DNA from: Lachnospiraceae bacterium
GTDB taxonomy: Bacteria; Bacillota; Clostridia; Lachnospirales; Lachnospiraceae
NCBI GenBank assembly: GCA_029053015.1
Contig: JAIDHX010000017.1
Span: forward strand, 1-64,000
Direction of reading: 5' to 3'
Length of the DNA: 64,000 nucleotides
Shown here: one piece after another, positions 60,734 to 64,000 of the stretch
Position numbering within the stretch: the stretch's first letter is position 1
Layout of the letters: each line of letters opens with the position of its first letter
Translations under genes and position numbers: made by a program
The notes under the pieces: generated by a model
Seen by the model: only the letters and a program-made list of their open reading frames with translations
Databases searched by the model: none
What the model was told of the DNA's origin: nothing

Positions 60734-61645
60734 TTACACGCCATTTACCAGTGCTGCAGCCGCCGTCGCCGCATTAGCGCCGTCCGCTACGGCTGTAATA
60801 ATTTGACGCATGGGCTTTTTCCTGATGTCACCGGCGGCAAAAATGCCCGCTGCCGACGTGCAGGTATCCTCCCCGGCCAGAATGTAGCCGCCCTCATCAC
60901 ATGTCACAAGTTCCCTGCAAATTTCCGTCTGGGGCTTAATGCCGACTGCAATAAATACGCCATCCACCAAAATTGACGTCTCTTCTCCGCTTTCTTTATC
61001 CGACAATTTCAGCCCCTCCACCATATCGCCGCCGTAAATCTCGGATACCGTGCGGTTCCACAAAACCTCTACGTTGGGCAGCGCCATCAAGGCATCCTGA
61101 AGTACCTTTGCAGCGCGCAGGCTGTCCCTCCTGTGAATCAAATATACCTTTTTGCAGGCACGCGCCAGAAAAATGGCGTCCTCCACGGCCACATCACCGC
61201 CGCCCACTACCGCCACGGTTTTGTTTTTAAAGAAAGCGCCGTCACAGGTTGCACAGTAGGAGACACCCATGCCCGTAAATTCTTCTTCACCGGGAACCTC
61301 CAGATGCGCATGCTGCGCTCCCATCGCCAGAATCAAAGTTTTTGCCTCAAGATCGCCTTCCGCGGTATGCACAATTTTTACCTCTCCCTTGTCTTCGATT
61401 CCGGTTACCTCAGCTTCCTTAAACTCCGCGCCCACCTTTTCCGCGTGCTCCCTGAATTTCATGCCCATATCAAAGCCGTTTATCCCCGGCAGTCCCAGAT
61501 AGTTGTCCACCTCGTAGGTATTGAGCACCTGTCCGCCGCTCATGGGATTTTTTTCAAGCACAAGCAGCTTAAGCCCCGCTCTCATCCCATATACGGCGGC
61601 TCCAAGCCCTGCCGGTCCGGAACCGATAATAATCAAATCGTACAT
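60734..61645 (-). CDS. trxB: Thioredoxin-disulfide reductase
   Basis: 303 residues. FAD loop GSGPAGLGAAVYGMRAG (about 8-24), redox pair CATC-D in SYCATCDGAFFKN (about 130-142), NAD(P)H loop VVGGGDVAVEDAIFLA (about 147-162), and GIFAAGDIRKKPMRQIITAV at the C-terminus. It keeps thioredoxin reduced in the cytoplasm. AAGAGGTAAAG precedes the ATG. Confidence 0.96.
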   Translation of the reverse strand: MYDLIIIGSGPAGLGAAVYGMRAGLKLLVLEKNPMSGGQVLNTYEVDNYLGLPGINGFDMGMKFREHAEKVGAEFKEAEVTGIEDKGEVKIVHTAEGDLEAKTLILAMGAQHAHLEVPGEEEFTGMGVSYCATCDGAFFKNKTVAVVGGGDVAVEDAIFLARACKKVYLIHRRDSLRAAKVLQDALMALPNVEVLWNRTVSEIYGGDMVEGLKLSDKESGEETSILVDGVFIAVGIKPQTEICRELVTCDEGGYILAGEDTCTSAAGIFAAGDIRKKPMRQIITAVADGANAATAAAALVNGV

Positions 61646-61778
61646 CTTTACCTCTTTTCTGTCCGTCCTCCATCAATCGCCGCTTCTGCCGCAAAGAGCG
61701 GACCCTTTCGATTAGTGTACCAATTTTTCGCTAAAAATACAACTGGCGCAATTTTTTTGACGGCAGCAGGCTTGCACG

Positions 61779-63104
61779 CTAAGGCGCCACCCTGTTGATG
61801 TCCCTCGGAAAGAGCGATGCATACCTAACATTTTCCAGCATAAGCAGGCGGCTTGTAAAACGCTCCAGCCCGAGGCCCAGACCGCCATGCGGCGGAATTC
61901 CGTATTTGTGCAGCATCAGATAACTTTCAAACTGCTCCGGCTCCAGGCCGAAACGCGCCATCTTGGCAATTTGCTCCTGATAATCATGAATCCGCTGTCC
62001 GCCTGTCGTAATTTCCAATCCGCGGAACAGCAAATCAAAACTTTCCGTCACCTTGGGATTATCCCCGCTTTCCATTGCGTAGAAAGGCCGTTTTTCACTT
62101 GGATAATGGGTCACAAAAACAAATTCGCTCCCCGTCTCTTTTTGTACAAGTTCACAGAGCAGACGCTCCTCCTCCGGCTCAAAATCCTTTGCCTCATGTG
62201 ACTGACGGTGGTAAGCTTTTGCGATCATCTCCTTTGCCTCGTCAAAGGGAATTGCCGGAATATCGCCGATAACCGGCAGTTTGACGCGAAGCAGCCCCAG
62301 TTCATTTTCATAATGTTCCTTCAGATACTCTATGGAGAACCGAAGCATTTTTGTTTCCATCTGCATAATATCTTCAAAGCTCTCGATGTACCCCATTTCA
62401 AAATCTACACCGGTATACTCGTTTAAGTGCCTTTTTGTGTCATGCTTTTCCGCGCGGAATACAGGCGCAATCTCAAACACACGCTCAAAAACGCCAACCA
62501 TCATCTGCTTGTAAAACTGCGGACTCTGCGCAAGATACGCCTGTTTTCCAAAGTAGTCCAGTCTGAAAATATTGGCGCCGCCCTCCGCGCCCGCCTGCAC
62601 AATCTTCGGCGTGTGGATTTCCGTAAAACGCTCCCCCATCAGAAATGTCCGAAAAGCATTGGCAATCCCTTCCTGTAATTTAAAAATAGCGCGCTGGCTG
62701 CTGTTCCGCAGCGTAACAGGGCGGTAGTCCAGCAGGTTTTCAATCGAAGTGTCCACCAGCTTCTGATTGATAACAATCGGGCTCTCTTTATGTGGGACAG
62801 ATAAAATTTCCGCCTCCTTCAGCCGCAAATCATACCCTGTTTTGGAACGTTCTTCCAAGACCACCTCCGCAGTCAGTATGACGCAGCTCTCCTCCTTCAA
62901 AATCTCCAGCGGAAAGCCGGCATATCTCTGCTCATAGACGCATTGCAGCACCTCCCGCCCCGTGCGCAGCAGCACAAAGGCAAAATCACTCATTTTCCTG
63001 ATTTTGTAGATACTGCCGTGAAGCCTTACCGTTTCACCTGCATGGCCTTTGATTTCTTCCGCCGTAAGAGCCGCCGGAATTGTGGTTCCTGTTATTCTTT
63101 TCAT
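61779..63104 (-). CDS. aspS: Aspartate-tRNA ligase, archaeal/non-discriminating type
   Basis: 441 residues from the ATG at 63104, much shorter than the ~590-residue bacterial AspRS because it lacks the GAD insertion. The N-terminal OB fold binds the anticodon (GETVRLHGSIYKIRKMSDFA). Class II motifs follow: motif 2 PVFRAEKHDTKRHLNEYTGV (about 238-257) and motif 3 GLGLGLERFTSRLL near the C-terminus. This type often charges both tRNA(Asp) and tRNA(Asn) with Asp and works with GatCAB; discrimination cannot be read with certainty. It is preceded by an attenuator-like leader with Asp codons. Confidence 0.93.
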   Translation of the reverse strand: MKRITGTTIPAALTAEEIKGHAGETVRLHGSIYKIRKMSDFAFVLLRTGREVLQCVYEQRYAGFPLEILKEESCVILTAEVVLEERSKTGYDLRLKEAEILSVPHKESPIVINQKLVDTSIENLLDYRPVTLRNSSQRAIFKLQEGIANAFRTFLMGERFTEIHTPKIVQAGAEGGANIFRLDYFGKQAYLAQSPQFYKQMMVGVFERVFEIAPVFRAEKHDTKRHLNEYTGVDFEMGYIESFEDIMQMETKMLRFSIEYLKEHYENELGLLRVKLPVIGDIPAIPFDEAKEMIAKAYHRQSHEAKDFEPEEERLLCELVQKETGSEFVFVTHYPSEKRPFYAMESGDNPKVTESFDLLFRGLEITTGGQRIHDYQEQIAKMARFGLEPEQFESYLMLHKYGIPPHGGLGLGLERFTSRLLMLENVRYASLFPRDINRVAP

Positions 63105-63207
63105 ATTTAACCTCTTTTCTGCGCTGCTTTCTTGTACAAAGCCATATCCATACAAATTTGTGATTGCAGCGCAGACACAAACTTGTGAGTGGAAGATTTT
63201 CGGACGC

Positions 63208-63253
63208 AAAAAAACCACGCCGTAAACCATTTTACAATTTACCGGTGTGGTTT
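63208..63253 (-). terminator. Leader terminator upstream of aspS
   Basis: On the minus strand AAACCAC and GTGGTTT close a hairpin that continues through CCG/CGG and TAAA/TTTA, followed immediately by T7. It lies 104 bases before the aspS start and inside its transcript, so it must be regulated or partly read through. Confidence 0.85.
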
Positions 63254-63350
63254 CGTTTCCTACTCATCCGTTGGTCTGCCGCAGGCTCTTTTTTCCACAC
63301 AGGTACAACACTGAAAGCGCCTGTACCTGTGCCATGCACGAATACAAGCG

Positions 63351-63398
63351 CTATCTATCGTCGTCCCTGTGCGATTTCCGCATCTGCATCCGATACAT
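63351..63398 (-). CDS. Leader peptide with three consecutive Asp codons
   Basis: MYRMQMRKSHRDDDR, 15 residues, with AGGAGG (63405-63410) 6 bases before the ATG. The codons GAC GAC GAT (63357-63365) end one codon before the stop. Asp is the amino acid of the tRNA synthetase encoded downstream, the hallmark of regulatory leader peptides. Confidence 0.65.
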   Translation of the reverse strand: MYRMQMRKSHRDDDR

Positions 63399-63448
63399 AA
63401 CAAGCCTCCTGTAAAGCCGCTTATGGAAAGCGGTTTTCTTATTGACGA

Positions 63449-63477
63449 AGTATAGCACAGCCCGCGTGAGGTGTCAA
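63449..63477 (-). promoter_or_regulatory. aspS leader promoter
   Basis: On the minus strand TTGACA (63472-63477) and TATACT (63449-63454) are 17 bases apart, and TG precedes the -10 by one base (extended -10). Confidence 0.85.
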
Positions 63478-63509
63478 ATGAGAAAAATTCTCATGGGAAA
63501 TTTTCTCAT
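63478..63509 (-). terminator. Inverted repeat after the last gene
   Basis: ATGAGAAAA and TTTTCTCAT enclose a further partly symmetrical interior at the end of the 63506 gene, just upstream of the aspS leader promoter. It may act as a terminator, although no long T run follows. Confidence 0.5.
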
Positions 63510-64000
63510 GGTATTTTTGCTGATATTTCAGCAAAATAAAGACATCTATTTTCGCTGTCTGATATATAAATATTGCCCGCTGCATCAATATCCATATACA
63601 TATATAGTTCTGTTGACGGCAATACAAAAAGTGTTTCAAAGGCTTCGTCCTGCCTTGAAAAGCGGTTGACTGCACCTTTTCCGATAGACACCATGTAAAG
63701 GTGGGCACCCCAATAGCAAAGTGCTGCCGGTGCGTATTTATCATCTATCTGCGCTATCGGCACAAGTTTGCTTTCCGCAACCTCATACAACATATTTTCC
63801 CCTGACTGTATTGCCATGGTATTTTCTTTAATTTTAAATTCAAAGATATTTGCAAAATACATACTATTTTCTCCGGCACATAAGTAACCGACGACTTCTT
63901 CCCCGATTTTTTCCCACTCACCATTTTTATAAGCAAATACATATGCATCCATTACATTCGAAGAAATTGCTGATACGTAAACAATTCCTTCTGCATCAAC
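63506..64000 (-). CDS. C-terminal part of a beta-propeller-like protein (runs off the window)
   Basis: The last 164 codons of a longer gene; the frame is open to the edge at 64000. Repeated four-strand-like segments (DAEGIVYVSAISSNVMDAYV, AALCYWGAHLYMVSIGKGAV, DAAGNIYISDSENRCLYFAE) resemble NHL/SMP30-type propeller blades, with D-x-x-G-x-I-Y-I/V motifs. Signal or anchor sequences would lie outside the window. The function is unknown. Confidence 0.7.
   Translation of the reverse strand, partial: VDAEGIVYVSAISSNVMDAYVFAYKNGEWEKIGEEVVGYLCAGENSMYFANIFEFKIKENTMAIQSGENMLYEVAESKLVPIAQIDDKYAPAALCYWGAHLYMVSIGKGAVNRFSRQDEAFETLFVLPSTELYMYMDIDAAGNIYISDSENRCLYFAEISAKIP

Larger units (their letters stand above)
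63208..63442 (-). promoter_or_regulatory. aspS leader, candidate ribosome-dependent attenuator
   Basis: From the predicted start near 63442 the leader holds a ribosome site (AGGAGG), a 15-codon ORF with three Asp codons, hairpin CACAGGTACA/TGTACCTGTG (63298-63331) and the terminator. GTGTGG in the downstream arm of the first hairpin can pair with CCACAC in the upstream arm of the terminator, so mutually exclusive structures exist. CACAGGGAC inside the ORF can also pair with that arm. Known attenuators work this way, but the exact switching rule is not settled by sequence. No T-box motif is seen. Confidence 0.6.

Noticed and set aside
63105-63442. T-box riboswitch upstream of aspS
   Set aside because: No AAGGGTGG-type T-box sequence or typical stem I loop motifs were found; the leader instead has a short ORF with Asp codons and two hairpins.

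Overview
The window is a low-GC-Gram-positive (Firmicutes) chromosome segment, most likely from a butyrate-forming member of the Lachnospiraceae. The evidence is a complete acetyl-CoA to butyryl-CoA operon (thl-crt-hbd-bcd-etfB-etfA), a separate ptb-buk pair, FeoA/FeoB, a long-form Hpf, an archaeal-type AspRS, and AGGAGG ribosome sites throughout. The genus is an inference and cannot be fixed from this sequence alone.

Layout. 1-2.7 kb: LacI-family regulator and uronate isomerase uxaC, behind a perfect cre-type palindrome. 2.7-5.4 kb: buk, ptb and a YbaK-type deacylase on the minus strand. 5.4-12.4 kb: an ABC-2 exporter cassette with a Gln-rich membrane-anchored partner, divergent from a PadR regulator and a DUF2812 membrane protein that carries an HELGH motif. 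12.35-13.1 kb: two tandem copies of a type I toxin-antitoxin-like module, of which only the second still has a toxin start. 13.3-14.6 kb and 47.3-48.2 kb: feoA and the two halves of feoB.

14.6-47.3 kb is a ~32.7 kb siphovirus-type prophage inserted in feoB. A large serine integrase sits beside the right end. Joining the outer halves restores one 624-codon feoB frame across a 7-bp shared core; joining the inner halves gives a 44-bp imperfect palindrome centred on TG, as expected for attP. Leftward genes run from early/replication functions (42 kb) through terminase, portal, head, tail and lysis to a candidate PanA-type toxin-antitoxin pair at the left end. Rightward genes hold the repressor, three lysogeny-type cargo genes behind two duplicated promoter regions, and the integrase. 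Three small prophage genes each carry a single-base frameshift in or next to an A run.

48.2-64 kb returns to host genes: the butyrate operon, rarA, an M23 peptidase, a PfkB kinase, hpf, an SH3/NlpC-P60 cell-wall enzyme, trxB, and an AspRS preceded by a promoter, a 15-residue leader peptide with three consecutive Asp codons, a hairpin and an intrinsic terminator. The last gene runs off the window. I found no tRNA, rRNA, CRISPR array or insertion sequence.
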